Source of the DNA: Lachnospiraceae bacterium
GTDB lineage: Bacteria > Bacillota > Clostridia > Lachnospirales > Lachnospiraceae
Assembly: GCA_017618195.1 (NCBI GenBank)
Contig: JAFZUW010000048.1
Coordinates: 1 to 55,819 of the forward strand
Direction of reading: 5' to 3'
DNA length: 55,819 nucleotides
In this document: positions 8,650-16,643 of the stretch, piece by piece
Position numbering within the stretch: the stretch's first letter is position 1
Layout of the letters: every line of letters starts with the position of its first letter
Made by a program: the position numbers and the translations under genes
The notes under the pieces: generated by a model
Seen by the model: only the letters and a program-made list of their open reading frames with translations
Told to the model about the DNA's origin: nothing
Databases searched by the model: none

Positions 8650-10266
8650 ATGATTTACAGAACAATCGGAATGGCAGTGCTTACGGTATTGGCGTGGTTT
8701 CTGACCATGCGCTACAACCTGCACATGCTCCAGCTGAACGGCTATAAAAACGGAGAGCATCTCAAGAGGACGCTCCGCACGTGGAACCGGCAATGGATCT
8801 TAATGATCGGTGTTGTTCCCGGCGTGCTCAGGCTTATATGGACAGGCCTTTGGGCCGACATCGTATGCGCCGTTTATCTGGTTCTTCTGATCTTAATCTA
8901 CAACCTGATGCGCCGCACCAAAGCGAAGAAGAAACTCGTCTATACGGCGCGCGTAAAGCGTATGCTCGCGGCACACGTGATCGTTTCAGCGATTCTTCCC
9001 GCTGCAGCATGGCTCGTACTCGGATTTGATTACCTGAGCGCGGGACTCGTGCTTACCGTAAGTCTCCAGTGGATTCTTCTCGTACTGACGAACTTCTTAA
9101 TGAAGCCTGCCGAGAAAGCGGTGGGGAAGCATTACATCAACGACGCGAAACGCCGCCTTAAAGAGATGGGAGACCGTCTTACGATCATCGGCGTTACCGG
9201 AAGCTACGGAAAGACCAGCGTTAAGTTCTACCTGAAAACTTTGCTTTCCGCCCGATACGACGTGCTTGTCACTCCGGAGAGTTTCAACACCCCGATGGGC
9301 GTTGTCCGTACAATCCGCGAACAGCTGCGTCCGTCCCATGAAATCTTCGTCTGCGAAATGGGTGCGAGACATGTCGGAGACATTAAGGAAATCTGCGACA
9401 TCGTTCACCCGCAGCATGGTGTGATCACATCCATCGGACCGCAGCATCTTGAGACGTTCTTTACGATGGACAACATCCGCAATACCAAATACGAGCTTGC
9501 GGATGCTTTGCCGAAGGGCGGCATGCTTTTTTTGAACGGCGACAGCGAAGAAGTCGTTAAGAAGGCCGGCGAGTATCCCGGAGCAATCCTTTATCATGCG
9601 TCGGCTGACGCGGCAGGCGGGGCAAACGGCAGCGGAGTAAACGGTTCCGCAGCAGACCCGGCGGACGGTTATTACGCCAAGGACATCAAGGTTTCCGCTC
9701 TCGGCACGGAATTCACCGTACACGCGCCGGACGGCAGCGAGGAGACGTTCTCCACACGCCTTGTCGGCGGTCACAACGTCATCAACATTATCGGAGCGAT
9801 CGCGGTTGCCAACCGGCTAGGCATCGCCCTCAGTGACCTGAAGATTCCGGTCCGCAGACTGGAACCGGTACCGCACCGCATGCAGCTGATCGGCCGCGGC
9901 GCGGTAACCATTATCGATGATGCCTATAACTCGAATCCGGTCGGCAGCAAAGCCGCCGTGGAGACACTCGGGCTGTTCGACGGCATCAAGATTCTCGTTA
10001 CCCCCGGAATGGTGGAACTCGGGGATAAGGAGGAAGAGTACAACAAAGCATTCGGCGGCTATGCCGCGAAGAACTGCGATCACATCTGCCTTGTGGGGCG
10101 GAAGCGCGCAGAGCCGATTGCGGCAGGCGCGCGAGAGGCGGGATTCCCGGAGGAGCGGCTTAAGATCTTCGACCGGCTGCAGGAGGCGCTTGATTACGCC
10201 TACGCGGTAAGCGGCGAGGGACACAAGTTCATCCTTCTCGAGAATGACTTGCCGGATAATTACTAG
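8650..10266 (+). CDS. Mur ligase (MurF-like) with N-terminal membrane domain
   Basis: The protein has 538 residues. The first ~155 form about five membrane segments. From about 178 it is a Mur ligase: P-loop GVTGSYGKTS (181-190), CEMGARHVGDI, the HPQHGVITSIGPQHLETF segment (Mur-type central domain), DDAYNSNP (MurF-like, about 420) and a C-terminal ligase domain. The usual MurF N-terminal domain that binds UDP-MurNAc is absent and is replaced by the membrane domain. ATP-dependent amide ligation is therefore well supported, but the acceptor may be lipid-linked or another carboxylate rather than free UDP-MurNAc-tripeptide. Ddl follows 105 bases later, so a D-Ala-D-Ala (or similar) dipeptide is the natural co-substrate. 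The 149-base gap before it contains no obvious terminator. Confidence 0.82.
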   Translation: MIYRTIGMAVLTVLAWFLTMRYNLHMLQLNGYKNGEHLKRTLRTWNRQWILMIGVVPGVLRLIWTGLWADIVCAVYLVLLILIYNLMRRTKAKKKLVYTARVKRMLAAHVIVSAILPAAAWLVLGFDYLSAGLVLTVSLQWILLVLTNFLMKPAEKAVGKHYINDAKRRLKEMGDRLTIIGVTGSYGKTSVKFYLKTLLSARYDVLVTPESFNTPMGVVRTIREQLRPSHEIFVCEMGARHVGDIKEICDIVHPQHGVITSIGPQHLETFFTMDNIRNTKYELADALPKGGMLFLNGDSEEVVKKAGEYPGAILYHASADAAGGANGSGVNGSAADPADGYYAKDIKVSALGTEFTVHAPDGSEETFSTRLVGGHNVINIIGAIAVANRLGIALSDLKIPVRRLEPVPHRMQLIGRGAVTIIDDAYNSNPVGSKAAVETLGLFDGIKILVTPGMVELGDKEEEYNKAFGGYAAKNCDHICLVGRKRAEPIAAGAREAGFPEERLKIFDRLQEALDYAYAVSGEGHKFILLENDLPDNY

Positions 10267-10371
10267 AATTCATCAAACAGTTGAAAAACAATAGAAGAAA
10301 ACCCCGAACGGTTCGGGAGAAAGGACGGGTCCGGTCGCATTTTCCGCAGGCCGGGCAGTATTGAAAGAGCA

Positions 10372-11553
10372 ATGAAAACAAGAGTAGCAATGATGTTCGG
10401 AGGAAAGAGTGTGGAGCATGAGGTTTCGGTCATCACCGGAATCCAGGCGCTCCTCAGCATGGATACGGAGCAGTTCGACGTAACCCCCGTATATCTTACG
10501 AAGAAGAACGAAATGTACATCGGAGAGGACATCGGCAAGATTGAGTGCTATAAGGATATCCCTTCTCTTCTGAAGCGTTCGCAGAGAGTCATTCTCGTGA
10601 ATGAGGACGGAAGGTTCCTTTTACAGCCGTTCCCGCAGAAGCTGTTCGGCGGAAAGAAGGCGGTTGAGATTGATGTCGCATTCCCGGCAGTACACGGAAC
10701 GAACGTGGAGGACGGTACGCTGCAGGGCTATCTGAAGACGATCGGCATTCCGTTCGTCGGCTGCGACGTTACCGCGTCGGCTGTCGGCATGGAGAAATTC
10801 GTACAGAAGTCCGTGCTCAAGGAATACGATATTCCGCTTCTGCCGGGTAAGATTTACAAGCTTTCCGATTACGCGAAGCTCGATACGATGCTTGACTCGG
10901 TCGAGATGACCTTCGGCTATCCGGTTATCGTTAAGCCGGTCAATCTCGGTTCGAGTGTCGGAATCAGTGTCGCAAAGGACCGTGAGGCTCTGACGCAGGC
11001 AATGGACGACGCGTTCCGTTACGCGACCAAGGTGCTCGTGGAGCACGCGATCACGAATCTTCGTGAGATCAACTGCGCGGTACTCGGCGATGAGAACGAC
11101 GCAGAAGCCTCGGAAATCGAAGAACCGATGCACAGTGAGGAAATCCTCAGTTACGAGGACAAATACGTCAGCAACGCCAAAGGAAGTGGTCAGAAGGGCA
11201 TGGCAAGCGTCGCACGGAAGATCCCCGCAGAGGTTTCCGCGGAAATGCGTGATGAAATCCGCAGTCTTGCCGTAAAGGCATTCCAGGCGCTCGGCTGCAA
11301 CGGTGTCGCGAGAATCGATTTCATGATCGATTCCGACAACGGAAAGCTCTACTTTAACGAGATCAATACGATCCCGGGCTCGCTCGCATTTTACCTCTTC
11401 GAGCCGATCGGCGTACCGTATAAGGAACTGCTGACACGGATGATCAAGCTTGCGCTGAAGCGGGTACGTACGGAGCAGGCGATTACATTTTCCTTCGACA
11501 CGAATATTTTAAATACGGCTTCCTTCGGAGGCAGCAAGGGGGCGAAGCGATAA
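10372..11553 (+). CDS. ddl: D-alanine--D-alanine ligase
   Basis: The protein has 393 residues, somewhat longer than typical Ddl enzymes (about 310-370). ATP-grasp Ddl features include MMFGGKSVEHEVS at the N-terminus, HGTNVEDGTLQGYL, GMEKF, VKPVNLGSSVGIS, ILSYEDKY (omega-loop region) and NEINTIPGS near the C-terminus (metal and substrate binding). The extra length lies partly in an acidic insertion before ILSYEDKY (about residues 243-256). The EDKY segment resembles D-Ala-D-Ala ligases more than VanA-type lactate ligases, but depsipeptide or D-Ser specificity is not excluded. ATTGAAAGAGC precedes the ATG. The gene's last base is the first base of the next ATG (TAATG), so the small protein downstream is translationally coupled. 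Confidence 0.9.
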   Translation: MKTRVAMMFGGKSVEHEVSVITGIQALLSMDTEQFDVTPVYLTKKNEMYIGEDIGKIECYKDIPSLLKRSQRVILVNEDGRFLLQPFPQKLFGGKKAVEIDVAFPAVHGTNVEDGTLQGYLKTIGIPFVGCDVTASAVGMEKFVQKSVLKEYDIPLLPGKIYKLSDYAKLDTMLDSVEMTFGYPVIVKPVNLGSSVGISVAKDREALTQAMDDAFRYATKVLVEHAITNLREINCAVLGDENDAEASEIEEPMHSEEILSYEDKYVSNAKGSGQKGMASVARKIPAEVSAEMRDEIRSLAVKAFQALGCNGVARIDFMIDSDNGKLYFNEINTIPGSLAFYLFEPIGVPYKELLTRMIKLALKRVRTEQAITFSFDTNILNTASFGGSKGAKR

Positions 11554-11819
11554 TGTTTTCCTTCTTACAAAAAGAAACGCACAGCAAGCTTGAGGAGATT
11601 GTTACGAGGCTGAAACTGAATGCTTCGAACAATTACCGCGACGCGACCAAAGAAGATCTTGCGGAACTCGAGAAGCTGTACGAAGAGTTGAAAGACGCCG
11701 GGAAGCTGAACCCGAAGCAGATAACATACTACAGAAGTAGAATTATAGAATATACTGACAAATTAAAGAACTTTTCACATAAGACGCAAAAGGTTAATAA
11801 GTATTCGGAGAAGATTTAA
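11553..11819 (+). CDS. small charged helical protein coupled to ddl
   Basis: The protein has 88 residues and is not recognised. It is almost entirely predicted helix (long Lys/Glu/Leu heptad-like stretches such as LAELEKLYEELKDAG), without a signal peptide, membrane segment or cysteine. The ATG overlaps the ddl stop by one base, so the two are coupled. A regulatory or scaffolding partner of the Mur ligase/Ddl pair is possible but unproven. No clear terminator follows before the YD-repeat gene. Confidence 0.65.
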   Translation: MFSFLQKETHSKLEEIVTRLKLNASNNYRDATKEDLAELEKLYEELKDAGKLNPKQITYYRSRIIEYTDKLKNFSHKTQKVNKYSEKI

Positions 11820-11864
11820 CTACGGTTTCGGTGAACCGCTCACCGATTGGATTTCTTTTTATCC

Positions 11865-11873
11865 GGGGGGGGG
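11865..11873 (+). repeat. nine-G homopolymer in the ribosome binding region
   Basis: A run of nine G bases ends six bases before the ATG at 11880. It takes the place of the Shine-Dalgarno sequence. Such tracts are prone to slip during replication, and a change in length would change the spacing to the start codon. Confidence 0.7.
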
Positions 11874-11879
11874 ACGAAA

Positions 11880-13397
11880 ATGAAACAGCCGGACAACCGG
11901 GGGGCCTTGCGCCTCACGAAAAAAGGATTATGTATCGCATTAGGATCGGTGCTGGGGGCAGCCCTCATAGCATGGATCCTTCTTATCGTAGGCATATTCG
12001 GGAAGGATAAGAAAAAGGAGCGGGAAGCCTTTGCATGGACGCCTCCGGTTTATGATATACCTGAAGTGCCGGAAGGGTATAAGCTTGTTTTTAAAGAGAA
12101 GAAAGTGTACGATGTTTCCGAATACGGAAAGAAAACACTCCGCGTGTCTTATGAATATGATAAGAACGGGAACGAACTCCTGTACTGTGACTATGATGAG
12201 AACGGGAAGATTAAAGGCAGGATTGAGCGGACCTATGACGCTCAAAACCGTGAGATTTCGCTGAAGGAAACCGATGCCGATTGGAATATTATCGGAGAGG
12301 CAGCTTATATATATGATCAAAACGGAAAACTGATTGAACGCTCACAGAATTATGACACAAGCAGCTATTACCTGGGACAACCCCGGGAAGTGTATCAATA
12401 TGATGCGGACGGAACTCTCTGCAGTTCGGTGTTCTACGGAACAGACGGCGCGGTTATCTATAAAAACACGTATTATCCGAACGGAAATCTGCAGAAAATG
12501 ACAGAGTATCCGTATTCCGGTAATGAATTCTGTTTTAATGAATATCTTTATGACGAAGATGAGAATCTGCTGACTTGCACCAAAACGGATTATGACGAAG
12601 TATGCGTTACACAAGAAAACTCTTATTCCGAAGACGGTGTTTTGCTCGAAACGATTGAACGTTTGGTACCTGAAACACGAACCGCCTATTCTTACGATGA
12701 GTCGGGGCTTCTTTCAAAAAAGACCATTTGGTCGAACGGAATACTGTCAAAAGAATTCTTTTATGAAAACGGTCTGGAAACCGAGGTTTACAGTTACCGG
12801 GAAGACGGAAGCAGACAGATTATCTTACAAACGGAATACAGCGACAACGGGGAGAGAATCCAGACGGGTTATGATGAGGAGGGAAATATAAGGAGAAGAA
12901 GTGTTTCAAAGTTGGGGACCGAAGAGAGAAGAGAAGAATCATGGCACGTTGAGATTTCCGGAAAATCGGTTCCGTCGTCCATCGAGGAATATGATGAGTA
13001 TGGTTTTTTGATTGCACTGACGCTCTATAGAGACAGAACGGGGCCACTTCATTACGAGTATGAATATGATGACAGGGAAAGATGGAAGGAACTGAAGGAT
13101 CGAGGGGAGAATACTTCATTTAAGGCCTCTAAAACCACGGTAAGAGATGCGGACGGAGAAGTTATCTGTTACTATATCCGAGAGTTTAACAAAGATAACA
13201 ATTATACGAAGCTCATGTACTATAATCCGGACGGAACAGATTTATATGTGATTGAAGAAAGCGGCTACAATGGGACTACAGCCGATTACGATGATTACGG
13301 AAATTGTGTCAGGGAGATATACTATCATTTCGGCAGGGGAGACGTGCAGAAAATATACGAGTACGAACCGTTTGCGGTTCCGATTACGGAAGAATAA
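11880..13397 (+). CDS. membrane-anchored YD-repeat protein, copy 1
   Basis: The protein has 505 residues. A basic N-terminus with the motif DNRGALRLTKKGL is followed by one membrane segment (about 18-40). Everything after it is a series of Rhs/YD-like strands with the pattern Y-[ED]-Y-D-x-[ND]-G-x, for example YDKNGNELLYCDYDENGK and YDQNGKLIERS. It should sit in the cytoplasmic membrane with the repeat region outside. It has no C-terminal toxin domain, no Rhs core closure motif and no sortase signal. The start at 11880 was chosen because the shared N-terminal motif begins here; an upstream in-frame ATG at 11847 adds eleven unrelated residues. Three paralogues are at 15251, 45954 and 47559. 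It directly precedes an anchored solute-binding-like protein, as does copy 2. Confidence 0.8.
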   Translation: MKQPDNRGALRLTKKGLCIALGSVLGAALIAWILLIVGIFGKDKKKEREAFAWTPPVYDIPEVPEGYKLVFKEKKVYDVSEYGKKTLRVSYEYDKNGNELLYCDYDENGKIKGRIERTYDAQNREISLKETDADWNIIGEAAYIYDQNGKLIERSQNYDTSSYYLGQPREVYQYDADGTLCSSVFYGTDGAVIYKNTYYPNGNLQKMTEYPYSGNEFCFNEYLYDEDENLLTCTKTDYDEVCVTQENSYSEDGVLLETIERLVPETRTAYSYDESGLLSKKTIWSNGILSKEFFYENGLETEVYSYREDGSRQIILQTEYSDNGERIQTGYDEEGNIRRRSVSKLGTEERREESWHVEISGKSVPSSIEEYDEYGFLIALTLYRDRTGPLHYEYEYDDRERWKELKDRGENTSFKASKTTVRDADGEVICYYIREFNKDNNYTKLMYYNPDGTDLYVIEESGYNGTTADYDDYGNCVREIYYHFGRGDVQKIYEYEPFAVPITEE

Positions 13398-13424
13398 GGC
13401 TGACAGCCAAGGAGGTGCAGATTT

Positions 13425-14945
13425 ATGAACGAAAATGTGAAAAAGAGTAAGGACAGTGTATGGAAAAGATTGCTTCTTATCTTCGGAATGCCGTTAGCGG
13501 CGTGCTTACTGTGCATTGCGGTTTTTCTCTTAGCGGGGAAGACGGATCCGGCGCCGACGCCGACGCCGACACCGACTTCGACGCTGACGCCTACACCTAC
13601 ACCTACGCCTACACCGACGCCTACACCTACACCTACGCCTACACCGACGCCGACGCCGACTCCGGAACCGACTCCGGAACCGACAGAGGAAGTGCGCGAT
13701 CTTCACGGACTTGAGGTTACGCTTATCGACTGGTGGTCAGGCGATGAATGGAACAGGGCAACCAATGCGTATCAGGAAGCTTACTGGGATATGCAGAACA
13801 AGGCAATGAAGGAGTATAACTATACCCTCAAGCGTACCGCCAACGGCTCATGGAGATCTGAATGGGCCGAGGAATTCCTCGTTGGTACAATTGAGAACAA
13901 CCCCATGGGATCCATTGTTTTGTTCGATTACCGTTGGGTTGCGCCTCTTCTTACTACCGGAGCTTTCCTCGATGTTTCCAACCTCCCTTCCATTGACTGG
14001 AGCGATGAAAAGTTCAATCAAGCCGTAATCAACGTTATGTCGTTGGACGGAGGTATCTACGGATTTGCTGCCGGTCTTGAACCCAGAACCGGTGTGTTCT
14101 TCAACAAGGATCTCCTTAAGGCGGCTGGTATTGATGAAGAGCTTCCTTATGACCTTCAGGCCTGCGGTGAATGGACCTTCGCCAACTTCAAAGATCTCTG
14201 CAGGAAGCTTACCAGAGATACCAACAATGACGGGATCACCGATGTTTACGGTGTAACCGGACAGAATACGGTATTCTTCCAAGGTCTGCTGATTGCGAAC
14301 GACACTTATATTATCAAGAATGATACCGGCATGCTTGTTATGAATGTCGATGATAAGAAAGTATTGGAAGCGCTTAACTTCGGTAATGAAATCATTATGG
14401 AAGGATATTTCCAGCCCCAGGGCAATGGTTCATGGGATTACTTCAAGGCGGGCTTTTATAACGGAAAAGCAGCCATGTTCGTAGAAGAACAGTATGCCTG
14501 CGATAACATTAATGTGCAGGCTCCTAAGCTGAGATACGGCTTCGTTAACGTTCCTAAGGGACCGTCCGCAGAGGATTACATTGCTGTATGTCGTGAGAAC
14601 ATCTTTGTTATGCCGAACTGTGACAAAATCAGGAGCGTAGCGGATGATATTGCTTTCGTATACAACATCTACACCGACGTCCCGGAGGAGTACAAGGACG
14701 ATGACGCAAGATGGAAGGGCAACCTTGAGGACCGATTCAAGGATAAGAGATCCGTATCCGAAACCTGTAACTGGATGATCAACAAGTGGGACAAGTATAT
14801 GGAAGTTCCGGATCTTTATATTTCCGGATTTGCGCCCATGTGGATTTATGATCTCGGCAACGGCAAAGATCCCAAGGAGGTCATCGAGGCTTACTCCGCC
14901 GAATGGCAGACTCAGGTTAATGATTTTAACAGCAGACTGAAATGA
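13425..14945 (+). CDS. membrane-anchored family 1 solute-binding-like protein, copy 1
   Basis: The protein has 506 residues. A membrane segment (about 20-40) is followed by a long Thr-Pro linker (about 43-85) and then a family 1 extracellular solute-binding domain starting at EVRDLHGLEVTLIDWW. Clear features are LEPRTGVFFNKDLLKAAGI (the conserved SBP helix), a DTNNDGITD calcium-loop-like insertion and NGKAAMFVEEQYA. There is no lipobox; the protein is held by its N-terminal segment with the Thr-Pro stalk as a spacer. No permease or ATPase gene is next to it, so it may be a sensor or ligand display protein rather than part of an importer. GGAGG precedes the ATG by nine bases. Codons of the mature domain are strongly biased to AAC, TTC and GGC, which suggests good expression. 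Confidence 0.82.
   Translation: MNENVKKSKDSVWKRLLLIFGMPLAACLLCIAVFLLAGKTDPAPTPTPTPTSTLTPTPTPTPTPTPTPTPTPTPTPTPTPEPTPEPTEEVRDLHGLEVTLIDWWSGDEWNRATNAYQEAYWDMQNKAMKEYNYTLKRTANGSWRSEWAEEFLVGTIENNPMGSIVLFDYRWVAPLLTTGAFLDVSNLPSIDWSDEKFNQAVINVMSLDGGIYGFAAGLEPRTGVFFNKDLLKAAGIDEELPYDLQACGEWTFANFKDLCRKLTRDTNNDGITDVYGVTGQNTVFFQGLLIANDTYIIKNDTGMLVMNVDDKKVLEALNFGNEIIMEGYFQPQGNGSWDYFKAGFYNGKAAMFVEEQYACDNINVQAPKLRYGFVNVPKGPSAEDYIAVCRENIFVMPNCDKIRSVADDIAFVYNIYTDVPEEYKDDDARWKGNLEDRFKDKRSVSETCNWMINKWDKYMEVPDLYISGFAPMWIYDLGNGKDPKEVIEAYSAEWQTQVNDFNSRLK
13591..13650 (+). repeat. perfect 30-bp tandem duplication in the Thr-Pro linker
   Basis: Bases 13591-13620 and 13621-13650 are identical, and lie inside a wider ACGCC/ACACC simple-sequence tract (about 13549-13684) that encodes alternating Thr-Pro. 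The copy number probably varies between strains, which would change the length of the stalk in steps of ten residues. Confidence 0.9.
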
Positions 14946-14961
14946 TTGATAGCAAGCATGA

Positions 14962-15210
14962 GGAAGGAAGCAGGGAATCAAAGAGCGGAAGTTCAAAGAC
15001 AGCCGCGCGCTTAATGAGACGGTTAAGTCAATGATATACAAATGGGATAAATATATGCCTGCAGCCGGGATTTATCTGTCGGGCTATTCGGATTCGTGGA
15101 TGGAAGACTTTGCTGAAACACCGGATGCGAAGCGGATTCTTGACATCCGGTCCGAAGAGTGGAGGATGATGGTCGAGTCGTTTAACGAAAATGTAAAACA
15201 GAACCGGTGA
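14962..15210 (+). pseudogene. orphan C-terminal tail of a third solute-binding-like protein
   Basis: An 82-codon open stretch without a start codon begins right after an in-frame TGA and ends at TGA 15208-15210. Its translation matches the end of the flanking binding proteins: FKDSRALNET...IYKWDKYM...IYLSGY...EEWRMMVESFNEN aligns with the FKDKRSVSET...INKWDKYM...LYISGF...AEWQTQVNDFNSR tail of copy 1. The first ~430 residues of the gene are missing. It is too divergent from copies 1 and 2 to be a very recent duplicate, so it is the relic of another module whose front was deleted, or a stored tail cassette. Confidence 0.8.
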
Positions 15211-15250
15211 CGGTCAAGCAGCTGAGAGAAGGAATCACAAGGGAATCACT

Positions 15251-16597
15251 ATGGGCAAGAGGGAAAAGAATGCAAAAATGACGAAGAAGAGTTTTATTAT
15301 CCTGATCGGGACCTTGCTGGCAGCAGGCCTCATTGCCTGGGGCGCGCTTGTGGTCGGCATATTCCGGAAGAAGGAGCCGGAGAGTAAAAGTAAAGCGCCG
15401 GACTGGATTATAAGCGGAGAACTTCCGGAGTATGATATCCCGGAAATTCCGGAAGGATATAAACTGAAGTTTGAGCTGGCGGAGACGTATACAGTTTCAG
15501 CGAAGGGTAAAAAAACTCGGATTGAGTCTCGCGAATTTGATAAAAAAGGGAATTGTGTCAAAATCATCCACTATGACGGAAAAGAGAAAATGTTCTCATA
15601 TACGCTGTTAGAATATGATGAGCATGACAATATGGTCTTAAAAGAATGCTTTGATGCAAAAAACAAAAAAACCGCGCAGTACAAGTTCTCTTATGATGAA
15701 AACGGCAGGTGCACGGAGGAAATCTCGGAGGATTTCGAGAGTGATCTAACCGATTACAGAATATGCTATGCATACGATTCAGAGGGGAACAAAGTCCGGG
15801 AAACCCGGTATAATTCGGACGGATCCATATTCGAGGATAAACAATACAACTCAAACGGAGATCTGTTGATGCAGAGCATCGACGCAAGTAATGCATCCTA
15901 TTACAGCTATAATGAAGACGGAAAGCTTCTTTCCGTAAAAGTGTGCAGTACGGATGGGATCGGAATGGATTACTATTCTCAGTTGAACCGGTATTCGGAG
16001 GACGGACTTCTTTTAGAAGAAGTCGAATCCCCGGGTTCGGACAATGAAAGTAAAACGGTATATGAATATGACGGATCCGGGAAGATTCAAAAGACAACGA
16101 CATGGAAGAACGGACGGCTGATCGGAGAGTGTATATACGAGAACGGATATCCGACAGAGAGATATTCCGTTTCAGAAGACGGAACCAGGATCCTTCAGAG
16201 AAGATTTAAAAATGATGAATTCGGAAACCATCTTAAGAGTCAGTCTTATCAGCCGGACGGGAAAATCAGTTTATGGGCGGAAATGGAATACGATGATATC
16301 GGGGTGAAATACGGCAAATACACCACCCTTATCAGTAAGGACGAGAACGGAAATATCAATAGTATTGTAAAAAGGAAATACAGTGAAAAAGACGGTCATC
16401 TCGATGGGATATTGAGCGAGTTATACTATGATCCGGACGGGGCTGTTCTTAACAACAGCGATGGGTATAACGGCTTTGTTTATGATCTGGATTCCTACGG
16501 AAACCGCGTCCGCTATACGGTCTACCGTTACGGCAAACCGGCCGAGCAGGAAGTTAGGGTCTATATTCCATTTGTTGTGCCGATTGACGGAAAATGA
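15251..16597 (+). CDS. membrane-anchored YD-repeat protein, copy 2
   Basis: The protein has 448 residues with the same plan as the protein at 11880: basic start, one membrane segment (about 13-35, FIILIGTLLAAGLIAW) and then YD-type repeats to the end, for example YDEHDNMVLKECFD and YNSDGSIFEDKQYNSNGD. The N-terminal linker PEYDIPEIPEGYKL is nearly the same as PVYDIPEVPEGYKL in copy 1, and the ends are also alike (YRYGKPAEQEV...VVPI against YHFGRGDVQKI...AVPI). The middle has diverged strongly, as expected for a binding surface under diversifying change. It follows the orphan tail of a binding protein and precedes binding-protein copy 2, so the region reads as repeated two-gene modules. The ribosome binding site is a weak AAGGGAATC. 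Confidence 0.8.
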   Translation: MGKREKNAKMTKKSFIILIGTLLAAGLIAWGALVVGIFRKKEPESKSKAPDWIISGELPEYDIPEIPEGYKLKFELAETYTVSAKGKKTRIESREFDKKGNCVKIIHYDGKEKMFSYTLLEYDEHDNMVLKECFDAKNKKTAQYKFSYDENGRCTEEISEDFESDLTDYRICYAYDSEGNKVRETRYNSDGSIFEDKQYNSNGDLLMQSIDASNASYYSYNEDGKLLSVKVCSTDGIGMDYYSQLNRYSEDGLLLEEVESPGSDNESKTVYEYDGSGKIQKTTTWKNGRLIGECIYENGYPTERYSVSEDGTRILQRRFKNDEFGNHLKSQSYQPDGKISLWAEMEYDDIGVKYGKYTTLISKDENGNINSIVKRKYSEKDGHLDGILSELYYDPDGAVLNNSDGYNGFVYDLDSYGNRVRYTVYRYGKPAEQEVRVYIPFVVPIDGK

Positions 16598-16643
16598 TAT
16601 GAGTACGGGCCGGTAAAGGTCCGGATTAAGGGGGAAACAATCA

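Noticed and set aside
8650-11553. Mur ligase/Ddl pair as a vancomycin-resistance (VanG/VanC-type) cluster
   Set aside because: There is no VanXY-type peptidase, no serine racemase and no two-component system. The EDKY loop looks like a D-Ala-D-Ala enzyme.
13549-13684. CRISPR-like array
   Set aside because: The repeats are short, directly adjacent without spacers, and encode an in-frame Thr-Pro linker.
11880-16597. YD-repeat proteins as Rhs toxins
   Set aside because: They have no Rhs core closure motif, no variable C-terminal enzyme domain and no small immunity gene behind them.
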